A stretch of DNA of 37,746 bases, from positions 1 to 37,746 of the forward strand of contig JAZDSV010000086.1 in assembly GCA_036784855.1 (NCBI GenBank). Direction: 5' to 3'. The stretch comes from Aphelidium insulamus (taxonomy: Eukaryota > Aphelidiomycota > Aphelidea > Aphelidiaceae). Both the position numbers and the translations under genes were made by a program. The notes beneath the pieces are model-generated. The model made no database searches. It had not been told where the DNA came from and saw nothing but the letters and a program-made list of their open reading frames with translations. This document shows positions 1 to 10,584 of the stretch, piece after piece; positions within the stretch are counted from its first letter, which is position 1; the number at the start of each line of letters is the position of its first letter.

Positions 1-719
1 TGTACGGCGTTACAGTAGATCTACCGCATTGCGCATTTGAATATTACGTGCGATAATAGTTTAGTGCAGCATAATATGAAAGTCGGTGGGTTACAGTAGT
101 ATTTAACCTGGCATTTTCCTTATCGGACTCACCGCTGGCGCAGTATTCTCTTATCCATGATGAAGCGTTTTAACCGACAGCCTGCGCTGTACACTGCGGG
201 GCCTTATGGCGTTACGGGAACCGTCGCAGCAGTCAGGATCCTGTCTTCGGGGCCGCGACGACCGGCGGGTGTTTGTCCGCGCACCTCCCTCTTACTCTCA
301 CTACTCTGATGATGAGGCCCGCTGACAAGTCAGCTGCCCGCCGGCATCATCACGACCGCTGAGTGGTGCCACTAACAGTTCTGGTGGGCTGGTCATGTTG
401 ACCTCCCCGCACAGCTACTGTACAGCCGGCAATGCTGCCCGTAATGCCAGCGCAGTTGCCGACATCATGGACAGCGACGGTCAGAGTCTTACCTGAGTTT
501 GTCCATTCGAATCCTACCTGAACTCCGCGGCTGCCTGCTACAACTGGTGCTACTGCTGGTGCCATTGCAACTCTATATGGCGAAGAAATAATGGCGACGT
601 CTGCTGGAGCACGCGAATAAGCCTGAGCAGCGCTACAATCCATCGTGCAATCATCGCACGATATCGCCAGCAATTACTGGGCCTGCTGGCTTCTGCTCAA
701 ACAGGTGTCGACAGAAGCA
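1..719. other. No recognisable gene
   Basis: I see no supported gene here. A minus-strand open frame of 107 codons (350-673) has no signal peptide, domain or family resemblance, and its composition is ordinary for chance open frames in this roughly 50% GC sequence. No RNA gene, repeat array or clear promoter was recognised. Confidence 0.5.
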
Positions 720-1290
720 ATATCGGTGATGCTAACGATGATGATGATGAAGACGAGGCGCTTGTGGCGGCCAGGATAACGAGGATGATGATGCAATGAA
801 GATTGCAGCGACGACGATGAGGACACCGTCGACATGATCAGATGTACGACGATGCTTGTTCGTGCGGTTGTTGCTGATGAGTACGACGAGGACAATAATG
901 AGGAGGGAGGAAGAGGACTGACGGGGACGACGAGGACGATGACAATGAATACATGGGACGACCACTCGGGCCTTGCGCAGACACGTTGCCAGCTTTGTTG
1001 AGCAGCACCACGGCCTGGACTTTGCGACAATGCTGTTGGACAATTTTGACGACGAAGACGACGACTGTGGAATGTTCCGACTGTGAAGATGACGAGTCCG
1101 AGATGGTATGCTATGGCTGCGACGGCGGCTCCGAGCATGATGAGCACTGCGTCGACAGGAATGGCGTGTTTCGCAATCAATCCAATGATGATGATAGTGA
1201 TGATGACGAGGCACGGATGCTGATATGGCCAATGAGCACGGCGACAGTGATGATGATGACGATGACAGTGATGATAGCCGCGTCAATGCA
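720..1290 (+). pseudogene. Acidic GAT-repeat tract with PHD-like Cys/His patch, frame-broken
   Basis: The plus strand is packed with GAT/GAC/GAG codons in runs that jump between reading frames: about 728-960, then 1066-1215, then 1230-1275. Read piecewise they give Asp/Glu-rich peptides. Between about 1073 and 1150 one frame gives Cys-x2-Cys-x8-Cys-x2-Cys-x5-His-x3-Cys, with MVCYGCDGGSEHDEHC at its core, which resembles the first half of a PHD zinc finger. No second half (Trp...Cys-x2-Cys) follows. No single frame links the pieces and no start or splice pattern is convincing. It may be a decayed chromatin-type gene, a gene broken by sequencing indels (as the neighbour at 1698-3117 appears to be), or plain trinucleotide low complexity. 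The minus strand shows Ser-rich shadows of the same repeats. Confidence 0.3.
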
Positions 1291-1697
1291 GGTATGCTTA
1301 AGCGACACTACCACTGGCACTCCACGGCTGCATCATCGCATCGCCTGCCGGATCCTGCCAGCAGCTCTCCGATACATGTCATCTGGGCAGAGCGGCGAGT
1401 GACGATAGATAGTGTGTCCGTTGGGCTTGTGCTGGCCCAACCTGTGCCGGCGTTCCATCGGGGACTTGCCAACAATGCCGACTCCACACCGCCATGCTCT
1501 CGCTTGCTCACTCATGCAGACGGCTCTTCTCCAGTACATGTCCACGCCACAGCGGCTGGAGTGCCGCACTCACTTGCTCTGACTAGTTTTGTTGTGTATA
1601 TAAATTGTATCTTGCTGTATAATAGTGCAATTATTACATGTGTGACATTGCTCATTCATTCACGACTTGTTGTGCTCAAACGCAAGGATATCACGCA

Positions 1698-3117
1698 CTA
1701 TGCAGCCGTTGTCTCGGGTGGCGGGTCAGTGCGCAATGCGTCCGTCAGCGCACTACACCGATCCATTTCGTCTGAAGTAAGTGAGTGATCATGACAGGAT
1801 GATCTCTCCTCAAACCTACATGCTCATCCAGACCCAAAGGCGGTGGGCGCGTGGCACACATCTTGCCAATTGCATGGGACAGCGTATCACTTTTGCTCGT
1901 CTCAAACGCGGGTATCGGTCTGCACCATCAGCGCAACTGAATCAAGATGCCATATTACCGCACTAACCCGGCCCTGGTCTTCCAGCGCCTGGTGTTTGCG
2001 CACATAGGCCACAAACTGGAAGCAGGACTGCCACAGCAAGTTGTACTTGAACTGCTTGAACACATATTTGATCTAGCAGCACGTCAGTACGGCACACACA
2101 CATATATCGCATTATCGGACATCAGAGAGCGAAATGCTGCCCACAAGGCGGCCGCCATGATCAGTCAGAGGAAGCGACGAGAAGCCGTGCTCGTGCATAA
2201 CACCCAGTGCCGTGAACACCTGCGCCTCAGAATTGATGGGCAGGACCTCTGTCTTGGACAGTCCCAACTCATCCAACTATGGATACGTCAGAATATTCGG
2301 GAATGCTGATAATCACGTCGGACTTGCCGACATCTGCCGTTGGCACCGACTGAATCTGTCACGCATCGCTGTGTGCATGTGAAATGGATGTAACAGAGAG
2401 TGAGAGACCAGTGCACTCACCTTGTTGTAGAGAAAACTGGCAACGTTGGACTGCGTGAGGATGCCGCGCAGTTCACCGCTGCCGTCCACCACGGCCACCC
2501 GGTGCACACCAGTCTTGAATATGTCCATGGCTTGCGAAGGGTTGTCTCAGGCGGTACCGAGTAGAACGGGTTGCGATGCGACAGGTCTATCAGGCATCTT
2601 GTCAATTTACCGATATCCACACCACAGCTATATTCAATGTGCGTACCAGCTACCAGCTTCACTTGGACTGGTTGGTGGGCCATGGCACGGCGGGTAATCT
2701 CCTGTATCTCCACTTGGTCCTCGTCCACACGCCAGGCATCCTTCTTGAACACCACCAGCACATACGACACCAAGTCTTGGTAGTCAAACATGCCCGTGCT
2801 GATAATATGAGTGTGTATTTTCATGGCGGTATGGTCGCCCATAGTATCACACGTACAATGTCTTGGTGGCGGTGTTGTAGACGGGGACAGAGGAGATGCC
2901 ATTCTTGACCAGGACCTGGCAGTATCAGCACATGCCACTGGAAGACAGGTTACCATGAGCACAGCATACATTGGCAGCGGCCTCCACGCTAATGTCCGAG
3001 TTAATAGTGACCGGGGTCTGACCGCGCACCAGCTCGCCACAGGTAACATCCGTCCAGATGGACCTCCGTGGAGCCGAGGCCGGCGTGTGGCGGTGTGACG
3101 GTGTTGATTGCGGTCAT
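1698..3117 (-). CDS. Four-CBS-domain protein (AMPK-gamma/Sds23-like), frame-disrupted
   Basis: This gene, read right to left, encodes a protein of four CBS repeats, which bind adenosine nucleotides in regulatory proteins such as AMPK-gamma and Sds23. It starts MTAINTVTPPHAG. CBS1 includes VKNGISSVPVYNT and GMFDYQDLVSYVLVVFK. CBS2 has MDIFKTGVHRVAVVDG and ILTQSNVASFL. CBS3 has HEHGFSSLPLTDHGGRLVGS. CBS4 has TLSHAIGKMCATR and LTDALRT before the stop. About eight short introns (40-60 nt, GT-AG) are needed. The frame breaks at roughly 3050, 2546, 1967, 1829-1850 and 1750. Each break is a single base, mostly in GG or CC runs, and conserved CBS motifs resume immediately after it. This is either a young pseudogene or uncorrected sequencing indels. 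The close family (Sds23-like or a plant-type CBS protein) is uncertain. Confidence 0.75.
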
Positions 3118-3326
3118 ATTGTGGAGTCGTATTGTTGTCAATAGCTTACTATGGTGCTTTAAAATGGTTGTCAATACTGATAGACATTTTAACATGCAAT
3201 TCACTGTATACACTTCACAGTATGCACTGCAACTACTGGCATAATGGGCTCGTAGGTAGGACACAAGGTGCTTAGTCGAACGTTTATATTGTAGCACGCA
3301 ATCTACCGTGTGAATGTATGGCCGTC

Positions 3327-3749
3327 TCACTGCGGAGCTTTGCCCTCCATCATCTGGCCTATCTGCATCTCGGTGCTGATCATGGCGTAGACGAGAGAGA
3401 CAACTTCCTCGGGAATAGATTTCTGCAGAATGACCATCAAGTCCACGGGGTTCGGGTAAACTTTGACGGCGTGGAAAAAGCATACGGCGGCCTCCACATT
3501 CACCATCTCTTCCTCCTTCTTCTTTTGCTGTGCGTCAATCTTTTCCTGCTTGAGCGCGCGCTGCTTCTCTACAGCAAGTGAAGTCAGGCGGGGATGCAAC
3601 CTGCACGTAATCACACAACATCAGCGACGCACTTATGGCCTTGCGAAACGTGGGGTCGTTGCGCCGCTTGTAGTCAAAGTACACGCGTAACCCAACACGC
3701 CGACGGTGGCCGCGCCCAGCACAGACGCGATGTATGTGCCTGTGGACAT
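3327..3749 (-). CDS. TOM20: TOM20-type mitochondrial import receptor subunit
   Basis: The product resembles the opisthokont-type TOM20 presequence receptor of the mitochondrial outer membrane. Exon 1 (3633-3749) encodes MSTGTYIASVLGAATVGVLGY, a single N-terminal anchor, followed by the hallmark YFDYKRRNDPTFRKAI. A GT-AG intron (3569-3632) leads to exon 2 (3327-3568): a Lys/Glu-rich linker, then VEAAVCFFHAVKVYPNP and the downstream helices ending MMEGKAPQ. Between GY and VYFDYK one base is missing. Exon 1 is 117 nt where 118 are needed for phase, so this is a single-base deletion or sequencing error. The protein (about 119 aa) is shorter than typical TOM20 (about 145): the helix normally just before the VEAAVCFFHA region is missing or very short. 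The gene is divergent from RPS27, with about 195 bp between the two starts. Confidence 0.8.
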
Positions 3750-3944
3750 TGCTGTAATTTTGCAGAGCTGCAAAGTGCGATTGAATTGCAGCTGCGAAAA
3801 ATGCCACATAATTCAACCAATCAGCGCGCGCCATTACGCAGCCTAAACTCCTGGATTATTACAGCCAGCCAGCCAGCCTGCCGCTCCCACCGCTGCCAGC
3901 CATCCACCCGCACACCATTACACACGCACGCACATCTCTTCACC

Positions 3945-4424
3945 ATGGTGGTATGTCTTGCACATCATCTACTGCTGCATGCTCCTGGACTGACACGTGT
4001 GTGTGCGCGCCGTGTAGCTCGCCGTCGACTTGCTGAACCCGTCCATTGAATCCGAGAAGCGCAAGCACAAGTTGAAGCGTCTCGTACAGTCGCCCAACTC
4101 CTTCTTCATGGATGTCAAGTGCCCCGGTGCGTACTCACTCTTCGCCATGTCGCCGGCAGTCCTCGTGCTGCGTTGCCGTCTGCCCGTCGGCTGTCGGCGC
4201 GACTTGATTACTGATCTCCATTTGCTAATTGTGTGTATAGGATGCCTGTCCGTCACCACCGTGTTCAGCCACGCGCAGACCGTCGTCCTGTGCAACTCGT
4301 GCAACACCGTTCTCTGCCAGCCAACTGGCGGTCTTGCCCGACTCACCGATGGTCAGTGCAATGGATTGTTGACCATATGAATGACACCATTGTAGGCTGT
4401 CAATGCCGCAAGAAGAGCGCCTAG
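3945..4424 (+). CDS. RPS27: 40S ribosomal protein eS27 (RPS27)
   Basis: This is the small zinc-binding protein of the 40S ribosomal subunit. Four exons (3945-3950, 4018-4126, 4241-4351, 4396-4424) joined by three GT-AG introns give 84 residues, the usual length. Conserved stretches include [46 protein letters not shown] and [12 protein letters not shown]. The four zinc-ligand cysteines of the C-x2-C...C-x2-C motif are present (CPGC and CNSC). The first intron directly follows the second codon (ATG GTG), a common arrangement in compact ribosomal protein genes. It is divergently arranged with TOM20. This is the most secure gene in the left part of the window. Confidence 0.97.
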
Positions 4425-4451
4425 TTATATTGCCCTCTGCTAAAGCATAGT

Positions 4452-4457
4452 AATAAA
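4452..4457 (+). terminator. Polyadenylation signal of RPS27
   Basis: AATAAA lies 28 nt after the RPS27 stop codon, in the short gap before the convergent gene that ends at 4498. Confidence 0.5.
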
Positions 4458-4497
4458 GCGATGTGTGACTATAGGTGGCAGACATTGATATTGATAT

Positions 4498-4962
4498 TTA
4501 TTGACGGGACATTCGGTGGGTGAGAAACAGACTTGCGGCAAGGAGACTGGTAGCGGCAATCACCGCGATGGGCATCGCAATACTAGGCTCATTATGGTTC
4601 ACAATGGTGTCATACTTGAGCGACGTGTGTGATACATTGCCAGTGGCAGTGACAGTTGGTCGGATGATCTGATCAGACTGTACGGGCGTGGGTCCCGGCA
4701 GTGGATCCGCCATATACGCAATAGTGTCAAATATGTGTTCAGTAGCCAGCTGAGGGGGCGGGGTCACGACCTGTTCCGGCATTGCTTGCTGATAATCTGC
4801 CGTCCGCGTTGGGATCGGATGGTATGGGCCGGCATGTGGCAAAGGTATTTCGTTTGTGGTACGCGTCGGGGCCATATTGACATGGGCGTCCGCCAGAGTG
4901 GTGATGACGGTAAACGACGACGACAGGAGCGTGCAAACAACGGCTGCAAACGGGAATATCAT
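4498..4962 (-). CDS. Predicted secreted single-pass type I membrane protein
   Basis: I do not recognise this protein. From the Met at 4962 it is 154 aa. It begins with a clean signal peptide (MIFPFAAVVCTLLSSSFTVI), followed by about 90 residues rich in Pro and Thr with no cysteines and one N-glycosylation sequon (NVS). Near the C-terminus is a membrane segment, IAMPIAVIAATSLLAASLFL, and a short basic tail (THRMSRQ). The frame stays open 30 codons upstream (to 5052), but starting there would bury the signal peptide, so I chose the inner Met. It converges with RPS27 and lies 79 bp downstream of the LYAR stop on the same strand. A small surface protein is the likely role. Confidence 0.55.
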   Translation of the reverse strand: MIFPFAAVVCTLLSSSFTVITTLADAHVNMAPTRTTNEIPLPHAGPYHPIPTRTADYQQAMPEQVVTPPPQLATEHIFDTIAYMADPLPGPTPVQSDQIIRPTVTATGNVSHTSLKYDTIVNHNEPSIAMPIAVIAATSLLAASLFLTHRMSRQ

Positions 4963-5041
4963 TGGGGGTAAATGAATAAAGCAATGCGAGAGATAAAGAG
5001 ATTGCGGAAATCTATCGACGCGATTGCGCGTTTCATGTTGC

Positions 5042-5744
5042 TCATTGACCATTGGCCAGTTGGGCGAGGAGCTGATTCAAACGTTTCAGCGTCGTGACAC
5101 AAGCAGCACCTATTATGCAACACATACCGCTCTGAGCAGAGAAGCGTCGACGGACACCATCGCACTTCCTTTATCTTCAGAAATTATCTTTGCTTTTTTC
5201 GCACGCTTTGCTATTATCGCGATGGCCTTTTCCAGCGCTGCAGTCGAAGCCTTTCCGTTAATCAACAATCAAATTGATTTCCATTGATTACCATGCTTAC
5301 CTGCGCCTTCTTGCCATGCTTTTTAATAATAGTCTTTAGCTTGTCGCTGCTGCTTTCACTCTGTTTATCAACTTTGGTTTCAACAACAGGTATTTGCTTG
5401 CTGGATACAACGTTTTCTGCTGGCGGCTGAGGTTTCTCCGCCTTCTCTGCCCTCTTCAATTCATCTACGTTGTTGTTCTTTGACGAATTTTTGGAAGGCT
5501 TCCCACGATACAGAGCCTTTTGATATTTTTCCGCCTCGGATATGCATGATGTGTGTGCGCGATACGCGTCGCCCACAAAGTCCGTCATGCAGTCGACGCA
5601 AGTGTACTGTGCGTGCCGGCATCGCTGCAGATGCGCGTCCAGCTTGGCCTTCTTGAGCGTCTCCTGACACGCATTGCACACAAATGACCTACAAATGGTG
5701 AATGGCTGTCGGTGCACATCTGAAAAAAGCTGGACGTACACCAT
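5042..5744 (-). CDS. LYAR: LYAR-type C2HC zinc-finger nucleolar protein
   Basis: LYAR proteins are nucleolar factors with paired C2HC zinc fingers, linked to ribosome biogenesis and growth. Four exons (5740-5744, 5301-5688, 5128-5250, 5042-5071) with three GT-AG introns give 181 aa. The first intron falls after only five coding bases and yields the family-typical start MVSFVCNACQETLKK. The fingers follow: HLQRCRHAQYTCVDCMTDF, then GDAYRAHTSCISEAEKYQ. A Lys/Glu/Ser-rich central region leads to a basic helical tail (IAKRAKKAKIISEDK) and a final exon encoding LLAQLANGQ. All phases close exactly. The upstream gap is AT-rich with oligo-T and may hold the promoter. Confidence 0.88.
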
Positions 5745-6412
5745 AATCAATGTATTTGATTAAAAAATGAAGAGGATACTATCTTTTCCTTTTTTTACAC
5801 GCGCGTCCACGCGCTCCAAATCGCTCAAAACGCGCCTGTAATGAGGACTCACTGCTGCAGTGAGACAGCCTGGACTTTAAATGATGCTACCATAACGTAT
5901 TCACACTATCTGCCATCGTGGTGATGATAATTATCACTCTGATAAAGTCCACTTGATGCCTCCATAGATACATTCTGCTTGCATATGTGAAAGGTAGTGG
6001 CCTTGTCCAGCTATATGGCAAGCTCATGTAATTGAGTAAGAGTGTCGCAAAGCAGCAGTTCGTATTGTCATGCAACACGCTCTGGAAACCAAATGTATAT
6101 GTGTATCAGAATCGTAGCGGTACACAAGGCGCGCTTACAGAATGGCAAAAATGCATCGCTCTCGGCAGAATCGCAGTCACTGCTGGACGGAACAACGGCA
6201 GGTGCCATGGGTGAAAGTGGGTCGTAAGAAGTGAAGAGTCAAACTTATTGCCATATAGTGGCAATCAAAATGCTGTCTCACTTGCCACTCGCTGTGCCTA
6301 TGTAAATGGTATGTATGTGGCCACGTACATAACACACAGAACTAGAATATAAATTGGAACATTAATACACATGGACTTATATTTACACGAACATGTTGTG
6401 CCGGTGCAGATA
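5745..6412. other. Intergenic gap, no supported gene
   Basis: The gap lies upstream of LYAR and downstream of the Cys-rich secreted gene at 6413. The right half of the 5750-5850 stretch is rich in CGCG, and an oligo-T run is present. Open frames here are about 60 codons and show no domain or signal peptide. Confidence 0.5.
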
Positions 6413-6998
6413 CTACTTTTTGCAGATGCTGGCAAGGCACTTCAAGCCTTGAGCGCACTGTGAAGTGGCTGTACACGAACTGCCGATGGAACGGCGTGCG
6501 TTGCACTGCTTCGTTCCAGTGTTGCAGTATGCCCACTTCACACAGTTGGTGTTGTTTTTGCACGCAGAACCTGGAGTGCCAGTTGGCTTCAGGCACACAC
6601 CGTTCGGGCCGCAGTACCGTGCCGTCTTGCGGGTCACAAAATGTCTTGTAGTCGCACTTTTCACCCACCTTGCTGTACTGGGCGCACTTTCTGTCGCGGC
6701 AGTACAGCGGATACGCACAGTCGCTGCCAAAGGCGCACGTCGAGTTCACGCCGCCCAGCGCGTTACACAGACCGGGGTGGCTGTAGGACGCGTAACTGGC
6801 CGGCAACTCTATACAGAACTGCGGATACGTGCACTCGGAGTCGAGGTAGCACGCATTCGCTGGAATCGGCTGGCACACGGTCTGCTGGTCGCAGTACTCA
6901 TTGTCGGCGCAAGTGTCACAGTTTGCCGGGTTCACTGCCACGGCCAGCCCCGCCACCGATGCAACAATGACTGTCAGTGTGGATGCTGCAAACTTCAT
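6413..6998 (-). CDS. Cysteine-rich secreted protein, one frame break
   Basis: The product starts with a signal peptide (MKFAASTLTVIVASVAGLAVA). It is followed by a mature region of spaced cysteines in short modules such as CDTCADNEYCDQQTVC and CAFGSDCAYPLYC. After DPQDGT the frame shifts: the cysteine pattern continues in another frame with RYCGPNGVCLKPTGTPGSAC, NCVKWAYCNTGTKQC and CAQGLKCLASICKK, then a stop. The 586-nt span is not a multiple of three, so one base is extra or two are missing near 6612-6622. Together the halves give about 195 aa of repeated disulfide-rich modules. Function is unknown and an extracellular role is inferred. The break could be a sequencing error or recent inactivation. 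The cysteine pattern surviving on both sides argues for an error. Confidence 0.7.
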
Positions 6999-7091
6999 TC
7001 TTGGTGAGTGTGTTGTTGTTTGTGTGCGTGTGTCTATGAAGTTCGCGGTGGTGCTTGCGAAAATGGTTTTGGAGTGGCTGCCAACTGCCGC

Positions 7092-7098
7092 TTTTATA
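7092..7098 (-). promoter_or_regulatory. TATA box of the Cys-rich secreted gene
   Basis: TATAAAA reads leftward about 94 nt upstream of the ATG at 6998, in a GC-rich setting that makes it stand out. A CCAAT sequence lies about 30 nt further upstream, near 7124. Confidence 0.45.
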
Positions 7099-7281
7099 GC
7101 GCCGCTTCGGCATTCTGAGTGGGAGCCAATCGCCTCCCAGCTAATTTAGCACCGCCAATATCGTGCATGGAGCGCGTGCTGTCCAGTCGCGGAGCTGGCC
7201 TGGCCTTGTAAATATGATAATATATATATATATATACAATAGCGTATGCAGAGCGAGAGTTAAAATATCTCCGCCGATGTT

Positions 7282-7288
7282 TATATAG
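7282..7288 (+). promoter_or_regulatory. Possible TATA box of the ABCA gene
   Basis: A TATATAG sequence lies about 46 nt upstream of the ABCA start codon. A separate run of TA repeats lies near 7221-7238, so the assignment is tentative. Confidence 0.3.
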
Positions 7289-7333
7289 TAACGGCGTGCC
7301 CCTTTACGCCATTTTCATTCGCGATCTACAGCC

Positions 7334-10300
7334 ATGCCGCTCATCACGTCCAACGCGCAGTTCTTTCAGCCAGAGGTGGACGCGGTGCCGGCAGCTGATG
7401 TCTCGCAGTGGGCAAGGGCAGTGCACGCATACCGGTGCTGGTATCGCCGGTCGGCCCGGCAGTTCCGGTCCATGATGTGGAAGAACTGGGTCTTTACCGT
7501 ATGCTTCCATTATATTCTCACAGGCACATACATATATGCTAACATCTAACGCCGCGGTCATTAGAAACGCCGCGTCAAGCTGACCACGCTGCAGCTGTTG
7601 GCGCCATTTTTCTTTATATGCCTGCTGGTGGCCATCAACGAGCTGCCAAAGAGCAGCCGCAACAATCCCTACAACCCGTTCCCGCAAGTGCTGGACCAGC
7701 CCGTAGTGGGCATAGGCAAGGTTGCCAAGTGCCGGGTAAGCTGATATATATATATATACATATCAGCTCAATTTAACTCAACAATGATTAGACATTCAAT
7801 GAGCGCCCGTGCAAGACCCTTCGCTATACTGGACACGCACTGACAGAGAACGAGAGCCAAGCATTGCACGACCTCGTGCCCTTTATCAAGCAAGGTTGTT
7901 TGATATATATCTATTGATGCCTATAAATCTACCTATGTATACTTACAACAAATATGCAGAGTCGGACCTCAAGGACGGCGACGTCGAGTTCATGGGCAGC
8001 AAGGAGACGCTGATGGACCATTTGCGCGCGGAACCCAACACCACCACCAACGCACTGATATTCCAACGGTTAAATGGCGGCAACTACAAGTATACGCTCA
8101 TGTTCAACGCCACGTACGACGTGATGGTTATCATCGCGCCGTCACGCAAGCCCGACAACCGCAACGAGCTGCAGATCGCCGTGGACAAGGCCATCATGCG
8201 GTACCATCGGCAGCGATACAGCGGCGGGCGGGCGGGCGATGTGTCGCTGGCCAATATCACGTACTCTGCTCGGCAGTTCCCGTCGCTCGGCTTCAAGGGC
8301 GGCATCAATGTGGTGGATGACAATTCGCCAGTGTTTCTCTACTGCGGCATAATGTTCCAATTCGTCATTTTCCTCTACAACATTTGCGTGGAGAAGGGTG
8401 TGTCTCTGTTAGTTTTCATTATGTAATACACCAGCTGACTGACTACAATTATATTGCAGACAAGCGGCTGCGACAGGGCGTCAAGATGGTGGGTCTGCGC
8501 GACTCGATGTACTGGCTCAGCTGGATCGTGACCGCGGCGTTAATCAGCGCCGTGGCCACCATTGTGATGCTGGTCAGCGGCTACATTTGGGGTGTGCGGA
8601 TGGTGACGCGCGCCGAGCCCACCGTCAATTTCGTTGTGTTCATGTGCTTTGCCATGGCCGTCACGGCGCTCGCCATGCTGACCAGTGTCATGATTTCGCG
8701 CACCAAGGCGTCACTGAATGCCGGTATGCTGCACTTTATCCTCGGCCTGCTGGTGGTTGGTGTGTGCGGCAAGGATCAGATCAAGAATGCCATCAGCGAC
8801 ACGTCGAATGTCGACTCTTGGGTGCCGACGCTGCTCTCGCTGCTGCTGCCCGCCTACAATCTGGGCGAGGCGCTGTGCGAAGTCAATCGTGTGGCGGGCG
8901 ATTCGCTGGATGGGCCGACGCCGTATTTCGGCTGGCAGAACGTGTCGCAAGAGACCACATTCAACAAGACGGTGCGCCTGGTGGGCAGCGACGGCAACTA
9001 CGACGAGACGTGGACCATAATTCCGTTGAACAATGTGGCGCACTCGCTCACGTTCATGACCATCAATTTTATTGTGTTTGGCCTGCTTGCTTGCTACCTG
9101 GACCAGGTGTTTCCCGGACCGAACGGCGAACCAATGCCGTGGTACTTTCCATTCGCACCCACCTACTGGGGCTTCCACAAGAAGAATGATGCAAAAGGAG
9201 ATTCTACTGAAAATGGCAATGATGGCATCGATGACGACAAGGCGGACGACGACGATACCGAGGAAACGCCGCTGATTATTGACAGCGATGACTCCGTGGC
9301 GGAGGGGCAAGGCGCCGATGTAGCTGCCGAGACTGAGCGTGTACGGTCAATGAGTCCCTGTGACGGCGCACTGTTGCAGGTCCGTGGACTGCGAAAACAG
9401 TTTAATAGTCGCGGAGTACTGTGGCAGCGTGTTCGTAATGCTTTACAACGCCAACTCCTTCGGCGACAGAACAGTAGCACCACAAACTCCTCTGCGCCTT
9501 CCACTGCCGTGTCCAATCTGTGGCTAAGTGGCGAGTCGGACCAGGTGCTGGCACTGCTCGGGCGCAATGGTGCCGGTAAAACCACCACCATTAAGATGCT
9601 GACGGGGTTGCTGCGGCCGGACGGTGGCGACGCCCTCATCGACGGCCAGTCCGTCATCGCCGATATGAATGCAATCCGACTGCGGCTGGGCGTGTGTCAG
9701 CAGCACGACGTACTGTGGGAGGAGCTGACGGCGCGCGAGCACGTTCAACTGTTTGGCGCCCTAAAAATGGTGCCCACGGAGCACTTGGAGCTGCTGGCCT
9801 ACTGCCTGCTCACCGATGTGGGTCTGTACGAGGTGGCGGACCGCCCTGTGGGCACCTACTCGGGCGGCATGAAACGGCGGCTGAGTGTGGCGCTGGGGTT
9901 CGTGGGTGATCCGCGAATTGTGTTCCTGGACGAGCCGACCACGGGCATGGACCCGTACGTGCGCCGCGATATCTGGAACTTGATTCTGCGCATGAGGCGG
10001 GGTCGTGCCATTGTCATGACTACGCACTCGATGGAAGAGGCCGACATCCTCGGAGACAAGATTGCTCTGCTCGCCAGTGGCCGCCTGCAACTTGTCGGCA
10101 CGTCGCTGGAGCTGAAGGGGCGCTATGCCGGCAAGTGGACTCTGCGCGTGTTTGTGTTGTTTAACTCTATGGGACTAACTTTTACATTTAAGGATACCGC
10201 GTGACTGCGGCAGTCAAGGGCATTGATGGTGCATTGGACATGGTCAGGGCAATGGTTAATGAGCTGCTGCCGGGCGCCGTGTACGAGCCAAACTACTCGT

Positions 10301-10515
10301 CAGTCGGTGCCACTAGGGAGTTAGATGGCGTCTCGCCAGCGGCACAAATCAACTATCTCGCATACACTGTGCCGCCGCAGTTGGACGGCGACATTGTACG
10401 CTTCCTGGAGCGCGCAGAGGCACAGCAGAGCCGGTACATAATCAAGGACTGCAGTGTCACCCAGACTACGCTGGAGGAAGTATTTCTGTCTGCCACAGCC
10501 ACCGCAGACAAGTAG
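7334..10515 (+). CDS. Half-size ABCA-subfamily ABC transporter
   Basis: ABCA proteins move lipids across membranes using ATP. This one has one membrane domain and one nucleotide-binding domain (half-size). Six exons (7334-7498, 7565-7735, 7792-7894, 7960-8397, 8460-10130, 10193-10515) sum to 2871 nt, 956 aa. An N-terminal span (LQLLAPFFFICLLVAI) precedes a large loop, then a cluster of spans from about residue 270 to 560, and an Asp-rich cytosolic linker (DDDKADDDDTEET). The ATPase domain has Walker A GRNGAGKTTT (about residue 659), signature YSGGMKRRLS (758), Walker B VFLDEPTTGMD (781) and the switch histidine in MTTHSMEEAD (811). A low-complexity Arg/Ser insert sits before Walker A. The last intron (10131-10192) is GC-AG with donor GCAAGT. 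Reading through it would stop at 10204 and lose the conserved C-terminal domain. It ends 69 bp from the convergent TMEM33 gene. Confidence 0.92.
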
Positions 10516-10584
10516 CAATAATATATACACTACATGCATATCACTTAAGTTGAGTGTATGTATCTTTTTGCCTCTTCCGTCTGT

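Noticed and set aside
674-1286. Minus-strand Ser- and His-rich open frames
   Set aside because: They are reverse readings of GAT/GAC repeats with no recognisable domain.
8711-9310. Minus-strand open frame of 199 codons opposite ABCA
   Set aside because: It lies wholly antisense to a well-conserved transporter exon and its composition follows from that exon.
10131-10204. ABCA reading through to a stop at 10204, followed by a separate gene from 10201
   Set aside because: A GC-AG intron (10131-10192) restores one frame and the expected C-terminal ABCA region; two separate genes would leave both incomplete.
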